Numbered from the stretch's first letter, positions 49,781 through 58,942 are shown. The stretch: DNA of 64,000 nt from Methylotenera mobilis JLW8 (GCF_000023705.1 NC_012968.1:2170001-2234000); one strand, 5' to 3'. Made by a program: numbers and translations. The notes: generated from the sequence alone by a model not told the origin.

Positions 49781-51265
49781 GTGGCTAAAAAAAAGACCTC
49801 CCTTAAAGACCTTTTGCTCATTCACGAGCTAGCGTTTATCCTGCTCATTTTTTTAGTCGCATCGATTGGCGCGATTGGGATCCAGCTCCAAGACCAGTCC
49901 AGCCAAGAATCCAACCGCATCAACTCACTGGTACAGGAAGTACAGCAAACACGCGGTGACTTATACCGCCAGCTCAAAGAGCTGTTTGATGCTTACTTTC
50001 TAGACGACCCAGAAGCGCGGACTGAATACAACCAATTTACCCTTTCAGTAGAAAATCATTTCCAACAATTGCAGCGCCTAGCAGTAGGCGAGGCAGAAAA
50101 AGCTGCCATTCATGACCTGCATGCTGGCTATCGCGCGTTTGTGGCGGAGACATCAACACTCTTTGATCAAGATTCGCACCTGAACCGCGCCGACCTTAAA
50201 AAAATACTGAATACAGACTTGGAAGCTGGCATCTTTAACCGCTACGAATCGTTACTGGCAAGCACAGAACAGTTGCTGAACCAGAAGCAAACTGAATTAG
50301 ACAATCAGCTTAAAAACAGCAAACATAAATCCAATTACTTGCTATTTACCCCTCTCGCACTCGCCATTCTGCTTTTAGTGTTCTCACGCGTGTTTCTCAA
50401 GCGCTCCATCGTGCGGCCAATTGAAGGCGTATTACATGCCACCACTGAAATCAGTGCTGGCAACCTGACACACAAAGCCCCCGATGAAAACATTGAAGAG
50501 CTAGCCTCGCTCTCCAAAGCCGTGAACGAAATGGCGGATAAATTATTAAATAGCCAGGAAAACCTGATTCGTACCGAAAAACAAGCCGCGCAAGGCTTGC
50601 TGGTACCGATGCTGGCCCATAACATTCGTAACCCGCTAGCCAGCATACGCGCCACGGCGCAAGTGATGGACGACCCTAACAACAATGCAGAGACGCAAGA
50701 GTCGATTGACGGCATTATCAACACCGTGGATAGGCTAGAGCGCTGGACTGGGGCACTGCTGGCTTATTTACATCCACTGCAACCTCAGCCCACTTACACC
50801 AATATGCGCGAAATTGTGAATGGCGCCCTCAGCCCGTTACAACAAAAAATTTCGGAAAAATCCATCCAGCTAAAACTGCCCGACTGGCCTAAAGCTAGCG
50901 CTGTGCGTAACGATCAAATATTTACCGATCACCACTTGTTAGAACAAGTCATCTACAATCTGCTGCTAAATGCAATTGACGCCTCAGCCAAAAACTCCCC
51001 TGTAGAAATCGTGTGCAGAATCACACAAGATGCGTTTGATTTACGTTTGATGGATCGCGGTAGCGGCATGCCGTTTACACCAGACCCCAGCGCCATGAGC
51101 GCGCCAACCACCAAACGCTTTGGCACCGGCATCGGCATTCCATTTGCATTCAAGGTATGCGATGCATTAGGGGGTAGCCTACAATTTGCCTCAAGGCTAG
51201 GCGGCGGCACCATGATTACCATTACCCTGCCTAGAGTGCTCAGCACTCATCACGCGATTAGCTAA
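49781..51265 (+). CDS. Membrane sensor histidine kinase with HAMP domain
   Basis: A 494-residue kinase with helix 1 at about residues 11-33, a periplasmic helical sensor region (about 35-185), helix 2 at about 187-207, a HAMP domain, then the phosphoacceptor H280 in MLAHNIRNPLASIRA. The ATP-binding domain has the N box NLLLNAIDAS, a G1 box DRGSGMPF, and GTGIGIPFAFKV. The H box is of the His-Asn-x-Arg-Asn-Pro type seen in NtrB-like kinases. GTG start. No response regulator gene adjoins it, so its partner is unknown. Confidence 0.92.
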   Translation: MAKKKTSLKDLLLIHELAFILLIFLVASIGAIGIQLQDQSSQESNRINSLVQEVQQTRGDLYRQLKELFDAYFLDDPEARTEYNQFTLSVENHFQQLQRLAVGEAEKAAIHDLHAGYRAFVAETSTLFDQDSHLNRADLKKILNTDLEAGIFNRYESLLASTEQLLNQKQTELDNQLKNSKHKSNYLLFTPLALAILLLVFSRVFLKRSIVRPIEGVLHATTEISAGNLTHKAPDENIEELASLSKAVNEMADKLLNSQENLIRTEKQAAQGLLVPMLAHNIRNPLASIRATAQVMDDPNNNAETQESIDGIINTVDRLERWTGALLAYLHPLQPQPTYTNMREIVNGALSPLQQKISEKSIQLKLPDWPKASAVRNDQIFTDHHLLEQVIYNLLLNAIDASAKNSPVEIVCRITQDAFDLRLMDRGSGMPFTPDPSAMSAPTTKRFGTGIGIPFAFKVCDALGGSLQFASRLGGGTMITITLPRVLSTHHAIS

Positions 51266-51444
51266 CTAACGCCGTGCAAATTTAGTTCAGCATAATACTC
51301 AGTCAACACTAACTCTGATTAGCAGCAGTGAGCCAGAATCAATATTTTTCAAAATTATTAGCATTTACTTGCTGTATAGACTTGCCTTAATGAGGCTTTT
51401 TATCAACAATGGAGCTAAGTACTATATCAGCGATCAATTTTCTT

Positions 51445-51900
51445 ATGCTTAATCAAACCGTACCTGATTTCCAACTACCTGCAACCAGCGGAAAAACATT
51501 CCAGCGCTCATACTATTCGGGTAAATACCTCGTGCTTTACTTTTATCCCAAAGACTCTACGCCAGGATGTACCACTCAGGGCATGCAGTTCAGAGATGCT
51601 TATGCAGAGTTTCAGGCTAAAAATACAGAGATTTTCGGCATTTCACGCGACAGCTTGAAATCGCACGAGAATTTTAAAGCCAAATTCAGCTTCCCTTTCG
51701 AACTGTTAGCCGATACTGAAGAGGCTGCCTGTACGCTGTTTAATGTTATCAAAATGAAGAACATGTACGGCAAACAGGTAAGGGGGATTGAACGTAGCAC
51801 CTTTATTATTGACGCTAATGGCACTTTAATTAAAGAGTGGCGCGGCGTAAAGGTAGATGGTCATGCCGCAGAGGTGCTAAGCTTTATCAACTCATTATAG
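51445..51900 (+). CDS. bcp: Bcp/PrxQ-type peroxiredoxin
   Basis: A thioredoxin-fold peroxidase that reduces hydroperoxides. The peroxidatic Cys is C42 in DSTPGCTTQG. The resolving Cys of E. coli Bcp, five residues later, is Met here, so it may act as a one-Cys enzyme or use another cysteine (C in EEAACTLF). MLNQTVPDF at 51445 is the family start; an ATG twelve codons upstream at 51409 is possible. No ribosome-binding site is clear for either. Confidence 0.92.
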   Translation: MLNQTVPDFQLPATSGKTFQRSYYSGKYLVLYFYPKDSTPGCTTQGMQFRDAYAEFQAKNTEIFGISRDSLKSHENFKAKFSFPFELLADTEEAACTLFNVIKMKNMYGKQVRGIERSTFIIDANGTLIKEWRGVKVDGHAAEVLSFINSL

Positions 51901-52101
51901 TTGTTAGTGATCACCCAATCGGGATTGGAAAAACTAGGGGGTAAAACTGAAGAATGGGCAATACGAGAGATGAACAAAACTAGGGTTAGAAATTTGTATT
52001 AATAGAATCATTACAGGGAATAGCAGTAACTCAACGTAGTATGCAGTCAGTAATTTTTTAATTTAACTCCATTACATTCATCACTTATTAGAAAGTCTTT
52101 T

Positions 52102-53499
52102 ATGTCTAAAAAAGATACTGGTATATCCAAACTATTTGTTCTTGATACGAATGTACTCATGCATGACCCCTCTTCACTATTCAGATTTGAAGAGCACGAC
52201 ATCTACCTACCGATGGTCACGCTAGAAGAGTTAGACAATAACAAAAAGGGTCTTACTGAAGTTGCCCGCAACGCACGCCAAGTTAGCCGTAACCTAGAAG
52301 ACATCGTCAGTTCAGATCTAACCAACCTGGAACTAGGCTGTGCGCTATCTCGTAACGGTAACAAACAAGCTACCGGCCGTTTATTCTTACAAACAACACA
52401 ACTACACCTAGATTTACCTGGGCTAGCCGGCAGCAAAGCTGACAATCAAATCATCAGTGTGGTGCTGTGTCTGCAAAAACAACACGTCAACCGTCAAGTC
52501 ATCCTCGTCAGCAAAGACATTAACATCCGTATTAAAGCGCGCGCTATGGGCGTGCTGGCCGAAGATTACTTTAACGACAAAGTATTAGAAGATACCGACG
52601 TACTCTATAGCGGCATGAAGGAGCTGCCTGCTGATTTCTGGGACAATCACAGCAAGGCGATGGAGTCCTGGCAAGAGTCTGGCCGCATGTTTTACCGACT
52701 CACTGGCCCGCTATGCAAAACTTTTTTAGTCAACGAGTTTGTTTATTACGAGTTTGAGAAGCCATTCCATGCTATTGTGCGCAGCCTAGAGAAGGACACG
52801 GCAGTACTCGAAGTGGTCAAAGACCATTTAATCCCCAAACATAATGTATGGGGTATCACGGCACGTAACCGTGAGCAGAACTTCGCCTTAAACCTACTGA
52901 TGGATCCGGAAATAGACTTTGTTTCTTTACTGGGGCAAGCCGGCACGGGCAAAACACTGTTAACATTAGCAGCCGCGCTGACTCAGGTGCTGGATAAGAA
53001 AATTTATTCAGAAATCATCATGACGCGCGTAACGGTACCAGTCGGTGAAGACATCGGCTTTTTACCTGGCACGGAAGAAGAGAAAATGACGCCATGGATG
53101 GGTGCGCTAGAAGATAACTTAGATGTACTGAATAAAAGCGATGAGGAAGCCGGAGATTGGGGTCGTGCTGCAACCCAAGATTTGATTCGTACGCGCATTA
53201 AAATTAAATCATTAAACTTTATGCGTGGCCGCACTTTCTTAAATAAGTTTTTAATTATTGATGAAGCGCAAAACCTCACGCCTAAACAAATGAAAACTCT
53301 AATCACCCGTGCGGGGCCTGGCACAAAAGTCGTTTGTTTGGGTAATATCGCACAAATCGATACCCCTTACTTAACAGAAGGCAGCTCCGGGCTTACTTAT
53401 GTGGTAGACCGCTTTAAAGGCTGGAACCATAACGGGCACATCACACTACAGCGTGGTGAGCGCTCGCGTCTGGCCGACTTTGCAGCGGAAATTTTATAG
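52102..53499 (+). CDS. PIN-domain PhoH-family ATPase
   Basis: A 465-residue protein that joins an N-terminal PIN ribonuclease-like domain (FVLDTNVLMHDP, TLEELDNNKKG; DNQIISV) with a C-terminal PhoH ATPase (Walker A GQAGTGKTLL, Walker B FLIIDEAQNLTP). This PhoH2/YlaK architecture has been shown in other bacteria to couple RNA unwinding with cleavage. No antitoxin gene lies next to it. No operon partner is clear; 200 non-coding bases precede it. Confidence 0.93.
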   Translation: MSKKDTGISKLFVLDTNVLMHDPSSLFRFEEHDIYLPMVTLEELDNNKKGLTEVARNARQVSRNLEDIVSSDLTNLELGCALSRNGNKQATGRLFLQTTQLHLDLPGLAGSKADNQIISVVLCLQKQHVNRQVILVSKDINIRIKARAMGVLAEDYFNDKVLEDTDVLYSGMKELPADFWDNHSKAMESWQESGRMFYRLTGPLCKTFLVNEFVYYEFEKPFHAIVRSLEKDTAVLEVVKDHLIPKHNVWGITARNREQNFALNLLMDPEIDFVSLLGQAGTGKTLLTLAAALTQVLDKKIYSEIIMTRVTVPVGEDIGFLPGTEEEKMTPWMGALEDNLDVLNKSDEEAGDWGRAATQDLIRTRIKIKSLNFMRGRTFLNKFLIIDEAQNLTPKQMKTLITRAGPGTKVVCLGNIAQIDTPYLTEGSSGLTYVVDRFKGWNHNGHITLQRGERSRLADFAAEIL

Positions 53500-53557
53500 G
53501 TTCAATTATGTGTAATAAGCTCAACAAGCAGTGCTGTTTTATCATGGGTGACTTCTA

Positions 53558-54724
53558 ATGCGGATGTGTAAAGGCTTTTATACCTTACTCACAGCGCAGT
53601 TTTTATCTGCCCTTGCCGACAATGCTCTGCTTTTTGCGGCGATTGCACTGCTTGCTAAAATCCACTCACCAGATTGGCACACGCCCCTATTACAGCAGTT
53701 CTTCGTGATTTCCTACATCGTACTAGCCCCGTTTGTAGGATCATTTGCTGACGCCTTACCCAAGGGGCGTGTTATGTTTCTTGCCAATGCCATTAAATTC
53801 ATCGGTAGCCTCGCCATGCTGCTGGGCATGCCGCCACTCTACGCTTACGGCATTGTAGGCATCGGTGCGGCAGCCTACTCACCTGCAAAATACGGCATTC
53901 TGACCGAGTTACTGCCTCCCGAAAAATTGGTCGGCGCCAACGGCTGGATGGAAGGCTCTACCGTAATTGCCATTATTCTAGGTGCATTGCTGGGCGGCAG
54001 CCTTGCCAGCCATGACCCTTACTTCGCGATGATTTTCATCACCTTGCTGTACTTGGTGGCTGCGATATTCAACATTTACATCCCTAAACTACCGATTGAT
54101 CACAAACTGCCGAAAAAGAACCCAGCGTTTATGCTTTACGATTTCTGGCAGTCATTTAAAGCGTTATGGACAGACACCCGCGGGCAAGTGTCATTGGCCG
54201 TCACCACGTTATTCTGGGGTGCAGGCGCCACACTGCGTCTAGTTGTGATTGCTTGGGCAGCAAGCACGCTGCATTTTGGCCTAGAACAAGCAACGCAACT
54301 AATGGCAATCCTGGCGGTAGGCATTGCGGCAGGCTCTGTTGTTGCTGCTAGTTATATCAAGCTAGAAGAGTCCACCAAGGTCTTACCAGCAGGTATAGTG
54401 ATGGGCGTTCTGGTGATTATCATGGCATTTGTACAACATTGGCAGCTCGCAGTTGTCTTGCTATTTATTATCGGCGCACTTGCGGGCTTCTTTGTCGTGC
54501 CATTAAATGCACTATTACAGCACCGTGGGCATGAGTTAATCGGTGCAGGACACTCTATTGCCGTACAGAATTTCAACGAGCATATCGGCATTCTGTTGAT
54601 GTTGGGCGCCTACTTACTCATGGTAAAAGCTGAGCTACCTATCAATACCATCGTGATTGTATTTGGCGTATTTGTAAGCCTATGCATGACGTTTATACAC
54701 AGGCGCTACAGATACCTCAACTAG
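53558..54724 (+). CDS. lplT: Lysophospholipid transporter LplT-like (MFS)
   Basis: A 388-residue major facilitator with about twelve helices, beginning FYTLLTAQFLSALADNALLFAAIAL, described here as FYTLLTAQF and SALADNALL. This is the LplT signature. LplT flips lysophosphatidylethanolamine inward for re-acylation. In E. coli it adjoins aas, the acyltransferase; no aas is present here. Function is therefore assigned from sequence alone. Confidence 0.9.
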   Translation: MRMCKGFYTLLTAQFLSALADNALLFAAIALLAKIHSPDWHTPLLQQFFVISYIVLAPFVGSFADALPKGRVMFLANAIKFIGSLAMLLGMPPLYAYGIVGIGAAAYSPAKYGILTELLPPEKLVGANGWMEGSTVIAIILGALLGGSLASHDPYFAMIFITLLYLVAAIFNIYIPKLPIDHKLPKKNPAFMLYDFWQSFKALWTDTRGQVSLAVTTLFWGAGATLRLVVIAWAASTLHFGLEQATQLMAILAVGIAAGSVVAASYIKLEESTKVLPAGIVMGVLVIIMAFVQHWQLAVVLLFIIGALAGFFVVPLNALLQHRGHELIGAGHSIAVQNFNEHIGILLMLGAYLLMVKAELPINTIVIVFGVFVSLCMTFIHRRYRYLN

Positions 54725-54780
54725 CTTTGCTCAGCACGTACATGTAGCGTCTTGTAATGCAGGCAAACACGAGGTGCTAT

Positions 54781-54823
54781 GCAGTTGTACTTAGCAGTTG
54801 TACTTAGCAGTTGTACTTAGCAG
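54781..54823. repeat. 13-base tandem repeat, 3.3 copies
   Basis: GCAGTTGTACTTA is repeated three times without error (54781, 54794, 54807) and followed by a partial GCAG. It lies 57 bases after lplT in non-coding DNA. Confidence 0.95.
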
Positions 54824-54913
54824 CTCTCCCTGCATTCGTATCCGCTACTGCCTGCTACACGCAGGTCAGGTTCCCTCACCTGCAATCAATCCAGAAGCAA
54901 TACACTACAAACA

Positions 54914-54964
54914 ACAAAGGGCGCATCAACAAACCATATAGTGGTTTATTGATGCGCCCTTTGT
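54914..54964. terminator. Bidirectional terminator between lplT and ndh
   Basis: A long inverted repeat with CAAAGGGCGCATCAA on the left pairing with TTGATGCGCCCTTTG on the right, extended by AAACCA/TGGTTT with one mismatch. The genes on both sides converge here. The stem is among the longest in the window. Confidence 0.88.
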
Positions 54965-54981
54965 ATCAGGCTCAGTATTGA

Positions 54982-56319
54982 TTAATGCAGCTTCACATGT
55001 GACTCAGTACGTTTTGCAATCATTCTGGCCAAGGTTTGTAGCGCCATGCTCCAAAAACCATGTAACGCCATCAAATGTAACTTGTACAGTGATTGGTACA
55101 TGGTGCGTGCGATTAAGCCCTCAATGAATAAACTACTACCTGACAACGCCCCCATCAAATTACCTACGGTGGTATAGCTGCCTAGGTTAACTAATGAGCC
55201 ATAATCTCTGTACTTAAACTCAGGTAGGTCTGTCTTACCAGCAACGCGCTGTTTTAATGATTTTACCAACATGCTCGCCTGCTGATGTGCAGACTGCGCA
55301 CGTGGCGGCACTGTAATGTTCTCACCATGTCCAACCCATGGACATGCTGCACAATCTCCGAATGCAAAGACATTGTCGTCTAATGTTGTTTGTAGCGTAG
55401 GTTTAACCAGCAGCTGATTAATACGGTTGGTTTCCAAGCCATTAATCTCGCGTAGAAAATCAGGTGCTTTAATGCCAGCCGCCCAAACCACGAGTGCAGA
55501 TGGAATAAAGCGACCGCTATGGGTTTGCACCCCCTTGCTTGTCACCTCTGTCACACGCTCACCCATGTATAAGTGCACGCGCAGCTTTCTCAGCTCAAGA
55601 TCCACAGAGTTAGATAGCTTGCTTGGGAGCGCAGGCAGTACGCGTTCACTCGCCTCTATAAGTGAAATATGTACATCACGGTCAGGGTCAATCTTGTCCA
55701 GTCCGTAAGCTGCCAACTCACGCGTCGTGTTATGCAGCTCAGCAGAGAGCTCCACGCCGGTAGCACCGGCACCCACGATAACCACTTCCAGCTGCCCCGC
55801 CTGCACCGGATCAGCCTGTGTTTGTGCTCGCAGCAAGGCATTGTGCAAGCGGCGGTGGAATTTTTCTGCCTGATCCTGCGTATCTAGAGCGATAGAATGC
55901 TCACGCGCACCCTTAACGCCAAAATCGTTGGTGGTACTTCCGACGGCAATCACTAAAGTATCGTATTTAATGGTGCGGCGAGGGATAACCTCAACACCGT
56001 CTTCATCATAGTTCGGTGCAATTGAGATTTCTTTTTTAGCTCTATCCAGACTATCCATACTGCCAAGACGGAACTTAAAGTGATGCCAATGGGCTTGCGC
56101 CAAATACACCAGCTCATGTTTTTCTGGGTTCATACTACCTGCAGCAATTTCATGTAGCAGCGGTTTCCAGACATGTGTCTTTGATTTATCAATCAAAGTA
56201 ATCTCTGCCTTACCTTTACGCCCCAAACTATCACCTAGTTTAGTGGCCAACTCTAAACCACCAGCCCCACCACCTACAATGACGATTTGATGCAGTTGCT
56301 CTGCTTCCGCTTTACCCAT
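54982..56319 (-). CDS. ndh: Type II NADH dehydrogenase (NDH-2)
   Basis: A 445-residue single-subunit NADH:quinone oxidoreductase, non-proton-pumping. The FAD-binding GGGAGGLELATKLG is near the N-terminus, the NADH loop is IVGAGATGVELSAEL in the middle, and FGDCAACPW is the second FAD motif. ATG at 56319 is chosen because AGGGAG lies six bases upstream; a GTG six codons earlier overlaps that site. The C-terminal part is hydrophobic and likely binds the membrane. It lies downstream of the xox genes, behind a terminator. Confidence 0.95.
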   Translation of the reverse strand: MGKAEAEQLHQIVIVGGGAGGLELATKLGDSLGRKGKAEITLIDKSKTHVWKPLLHEIAAGSMNPEKHELVYLAQAHWHHFKFRLGSMDSLDRAKKEISIAPNYDEDGVEVIPRRTIKYDTLVIAVGSTTNDFGVKGAREHSIALDTQDQAEKFHRRLHNALLRAQTQADPVQAGQLEVVIVGAGATGVELSAELHNTTRELAAYGLDKIDPDRDVHISLIEASERVLPALPSKLSNSVDLELRKLRVHLYMGERVTEVTSKGVQTHSGRFIPSALVVWAAGIKAPDFLREINGLETNRINQLLVKPTLQTTLDDNVFAFGDCAACPWVGHGENITVPPRAQSAHQQASMLVKSLKQRVAGKTDLPEFKYRDYGSLVNLGSYTTVGNLMGALSGSSLFIEGLIARTMYQSLYKLHLMALHGFWSMALQTLARMIAKRTESHVKLH

Positions 56320-56357
56320 TTTGCACTCCCTGCACACACTATTATTAAATTCTGAAA

Positions 56358-56400
56358 ATAAAAAAACGCTTACTGAGCATCAGTAAGCGTTTTCTATTTT
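56358..56400 (-). terminator. Terminator after the lipoprotein cytochrome c
   Basis: On the minus strand AAAACGCTTACTGA, a short TGC loop, TCAGTAAGCGTTTT and a T run form a textbook intrinsic terminator between the cytochrome gene and ndh. Confidence 0.9.
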
Positions 56401-56408
56401 TAAATCAC

Positions 56409-56936
56409 TTACTCGTTTCCAGTGATTGCTGAATTGCTACGAATCCATGCAATAACTTTTAATACTTCATCTGGTTTTAAACCATCAGGTGGATCAGCTT
56501 GCATTAAGCCAAAACCTTTTGCGCCCATCCCGCCATTAGTACCATGCCAGATGGTTTCAAACATACCTTTGTTGGTCGCATTTTTTGCATATTTGAAGTT
56601 AGGTCCCTGCAGGCTTGGGCCCACAGCACCTTCAGCACGGCCGCCATGACAGGCTACGCATGAATATAAGTTAAACTTCTTTTTACCTGCTTGAATTTCA
56701 GCCTCAACACCAATATACGGGTTTTTACCTGTTGCAATAAACTCTTTTGCAGCCGGTGTATCAAATAGCTTAGCGTCAATTTTTAGCGCCGAACCATCTT
56801 GAGTTGTTACCAAATCAATCATCTTTACATCTGAACCTGCAGAAGCACTGCCATCTGCACTTTTAGAGCCAGAACCTTGACCACATGCAGCCAGCATTGA
56901 AATGAGCGCTACTAAAAATAAATGTTTATTCATCAT
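56409..56936 (-). CDS. Class I cytochrome c, lipoprotein form
   Basis: A 175-residue cytochrome c with a lipoprotein signal: hydrophobic segment ending LAACGQGSG, so the mature protein should begin with a lipidated Cys near residue 18. The linker is rich in Ser and Gly. The haem motif is CVACHGG and the likely axial Met is in NGGMGAKG. It is clearly a paralogue of the next cytochrome upstream, sharing the long identical stretch NKGMFETIWHGTN. It may be a membrane-tethered electron acceptor for XoxF or a shuttle to an oxidase. Confidence 0.9.
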   Translation of the reverse strand: MMNKHLFLVALISMLAACGQGSGSKSADGSASAGSDVKMIDLVTTQDGSALKIDAKLFDTPAAKEFIATGKNPYIGVEAEIQAGKKKFNLYSCVACHGGRAEGAVGPSLQGPNFKYAKNATNKGMFETIWHGTNGGMGAKGFGLMQADPPDGLKPDEVLKVIAWIRSNSAITGNE

Positions 56937-56984
56937 TCACTCGATTAATTATGAAAAGTTTAATAATAACGCATTTAGTCGTAA

Positions 56985-57015
56985 TAAAAAACGGTCGCAA
57001 TGGCGACCGTTTTTC
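56985..57015 (-). terminator. Terminator after the soluble cytochrome c
   Basis: On the minus strand AAAAACGGTCGC, loop CATT, GCGACCGTTTTT: a GC-rich stem with a T run, between the two cytochrome genes. Confidence 0.92.
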
Positions 57016-57034
57016 TACAACATAAAGCAATTAA

Positions 57035-57538
57035 TTATTCGTTGCCTGTAATTTTGCTGTTGCTACGAATCCAAGCAATTACTTTCAACAAATCATCAGG
57101 TTTCAAACCTTCAGTTGGATCTTCCGGCACCATCAAACCTAAACCTTTAGCACCCATACCACCATTAGTACCATGCCAAATCGTTTCAAACATACCTTTG
57201 TTTGTAAGATTTTTAGCATATTTCATGATAGCACCAGTTAAACCTGGAGCAATAGCGCCTTCACCGTGACCACCATGACAAGCGTTACATGAGTACAGGT
57301 TGAATTTTTTCTTACCTGCTTTAATTGCATCTTCATTACCGATGTATGGGTTTTTACCAGTTGCTAAGAACTCTTTTGCAGCTGGTGTATCGAATAACTC
57401 TTTCTTAATATTTAAAGGTGAGCCATCTTGCGTTGCTACTAGGTTGATATCTGCTGCTTGCACATTTACAGATACCAAACCTGTTAATGCCAACATAGAA
57501 ACTAATAATGTTGACGCTAAAGTTTTATTGCCTAACAT
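57035..57538 (-). CDS. xoxG: Cytochrome c, XoxG-like, soluble periplasmic
   Basis: A 167-residue cytochrome c with a cleavable signal (ending VNVQAADIN, about residue 28). The haem motif is CNACHGG, and the axial Met is in NGGMGAKGLGLM. By position after xoxF-xoxJ, and by analogy with other methylotrophs, it is the candidate physiological electron acceptor of the dehydrogenase. The XoxG name is an inference from gene order. Its own terminator and a 130-base upstream region with direct repeats suggest separate regulation. Confidence 0.88.
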   Translation of the reverse strand: MLGNKTLASTLLVSMLALTGLVSVNVQAADINLVATQDGSPLNIKKELFDTPAAKEFLATGKNPYIGNEDAIKAGKKKFNLYSCNACHGGHGEGAIAPGLTGAIMKYAKNLTNKGMFETIWHGTNGGMGAKGLGLMVPEDPTEGLKPDDLLKVIAWIRSNSKITGNE

Positions 57539-57599
57539 GTTATCTCCTAATTTTAATTCACATAAAATGAGTTACGTCCTAATCATGCTAAGCGCACTC

Positions 57600-57623
57600 T
57601 TCAACGTATAGTCATTCAACGTA
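57600..57623. promoter_or_regulatory. Direct repeats TTCAACGTA upstream of xoxG
   Basis: TTCAACGTA occurs at 57600-57608 and 57615-57623, 15 bases apart, in the 130-base gap between xoxJ and the cytochrome gene. A regulator site is possible; no promoter could be fixed with confidence. Confidence 0.45.
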
Positions 57624-57670
57624 GGTATTTATATATCGGTTGACTGAACAACGCAAAATAAGCGCACATT

Positions 57671-58588
57671 TTACTCTGTTTTTGGGATTGCGTCACCGCG
57701 AGTTTCTTTATTAACTTCTTTTCCTTTACGATAAACTTTCATGATGCTATCGCCTTCAACAACAGGCATATGCGGAATACCATAATCATCTAAAATTTTG
57801 TTAATTTTATCTTTGTTTCTTTCCAATGCGGCATCGATCATCGCCATACGCTCTTTATCAGCTTTACGCACACCAACTGAAATATTCCAGTTAGTTTTAC
57901 CTTTAGCATTCACCATCTCATAATCAGGTACCATCACAACTTCTAACGGCTCTTTTGATTGTTTAGCGAAATATCCACCGATTGGACCCCACATAATGGC
58001 GACATCAATATCGCCAGCAAGCAAGTCATCAATTAAATAACTTGGTGGTAAGTTAAGGTCGCGCTGCATGCGATATGGTCTAGCATTAGGCATTAGGCCG
58101 TAATCATTTAACGCAATGGTTGCAGGGCTTTGGCCTACGATACCAATGGTTGCTTTTTTAAGATCTGGACTATCCCAGCCGGTAATTTTCATACCGCTGC
58201 TTTTTTTATACACGAATACATGACCTGCACGGTAATAAGGTTTTGATGTTCTTAATGCATCGTAATCTGAGGTAGTACCCATAATCACATCACATTTTTT
58301 CGCACTCAACGTATTTCTAATGAAACCCATGCGGTCGTACCAAAACGTAAACGCTAGTTTCTTGTTCAAATCGTTCGCTAATACTTCAGCAATTTTATTT
58401 TCAAACCCTTCTAGATTCTTATTTGAATAGGGTAAGTTATCTTGGTCTGCACAGACTCTAAACTCTGTACCATCATCCACACGCTGCACTTCACCAGCCC
58501 TGCCTGAAGAGTAAACATCCTCAGCTTGCACACTGCCTATTGCAAGAAAACCCATAAAAAGACCAAGCAATTGCATTCTTTTAAACAT
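57671..58588 (-). CDS. xoxJ: XoxJ-like periplasmic binding protein
   Basis: A 305-residue exported solute-binding-fold protein. The signal peptide ends ...GSVQAEDVY near residue 23. The core has FRVCADQDNLPYSNKN and GFENKIAEVLA, as in the MoxJ/XoxJ family of methanol oxidation accessory proteins. XoxJ is thought to help mature or activate XoxF; a solute ligand is not established. AAGGA precedes the ATG. It lies 355 bases downstream of xoxF, behind a terminator. Confidence 0.92.
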   Translation of the reverse strand: MFKRMQLLGLFMGFLAIGSVQAEDVYSSGRAGEVQRVDDGTEFRVCADQDNLPYSNKNLEGFENKIAEVLANDLNKKLAFTFWYDRMGFIRNTLSAKKCDVIMGTTSDYDALRTSKPYYRAGHVFVYKKSSGMKITGWDSPDLKKATIGIVGQSPATIALNDYGLMPNARPYRMQRDLNLPPSYLIDDLLAGDIDVAIMWGPIGGYFAKQSKEPLEVVMVPDYEMVNAKGKTNWNISVGVRKADKERMAMIDAALERNKDKINKILDDYGIPHMPVVEGDSIMKVYRKGKEVNKETRGDAIPKTE

Positions 58589-58848
58589 TTTTATTCCTTA
58601 TCATAAAAATGCGGCTCTTACTTCACCGCGCTAAGTAATAGAGTAGTTACTTAATCAAAAGTTCTACCTATTCAAACCTTCAAAACCGACATACGACTAT
58701 ACAGGATAGCCTATGTATGAAACAGCAGATTTTCATGAATCTGGCTTAAATATTGGCTATTTTTCAACATCAATTCACTAAGCATTTATCGCTGTAAACT
58801 TACCTTATCTAGATTTAGCAATTGGGCTACACGCAACAAGCGCCCAAT
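58589..58848. other. Gap between xoxJ and the xoxF terminator, with short inverted repeats
   Basis: About 260 bases that must hold the xoxJ promoter. TAAGTAA (58632-58638) and TTACTTA (58647-58653) form an inverted repeat, and CAGATT-TTCATG-AATCTG (58726-58743) is another. The latter contains the octamer ATGAATCT also found twice before xoxF. No gene is seen. Confidence 0.6.
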
Positions 58849-58878
58849 AAAAAACACCCCGACGAATCGGGGTGTTTT
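58849..58878 (-). terminator. Terminator after xoxF
   Basis: On the minus strand AAAACACCCCGA, loop TTCG, TCGGGGTGTTTT and a T run: a strong intrinsic terminator about 65 bases after the xoxF stop. Confidence 0.93.
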
Positions 58879-58942
58879 AGTTACAACTTTTGATACTAGC
58901 TTACGATATTAGCTAATAATTTTCTTGTTTTTCAACAATCAA

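Noticed and set aside
52102-52450. Toxin of a VapBC pair, from the PIN domain
   Set aside because: The PIN domain is fused to a PhoH ATPase in one frame and no antitoxin gene precedes it.
54781-54823. CRISPR-like repeat array
   Set aside because: The copies are head to tail with no spacers, and no cas gene is nearby.
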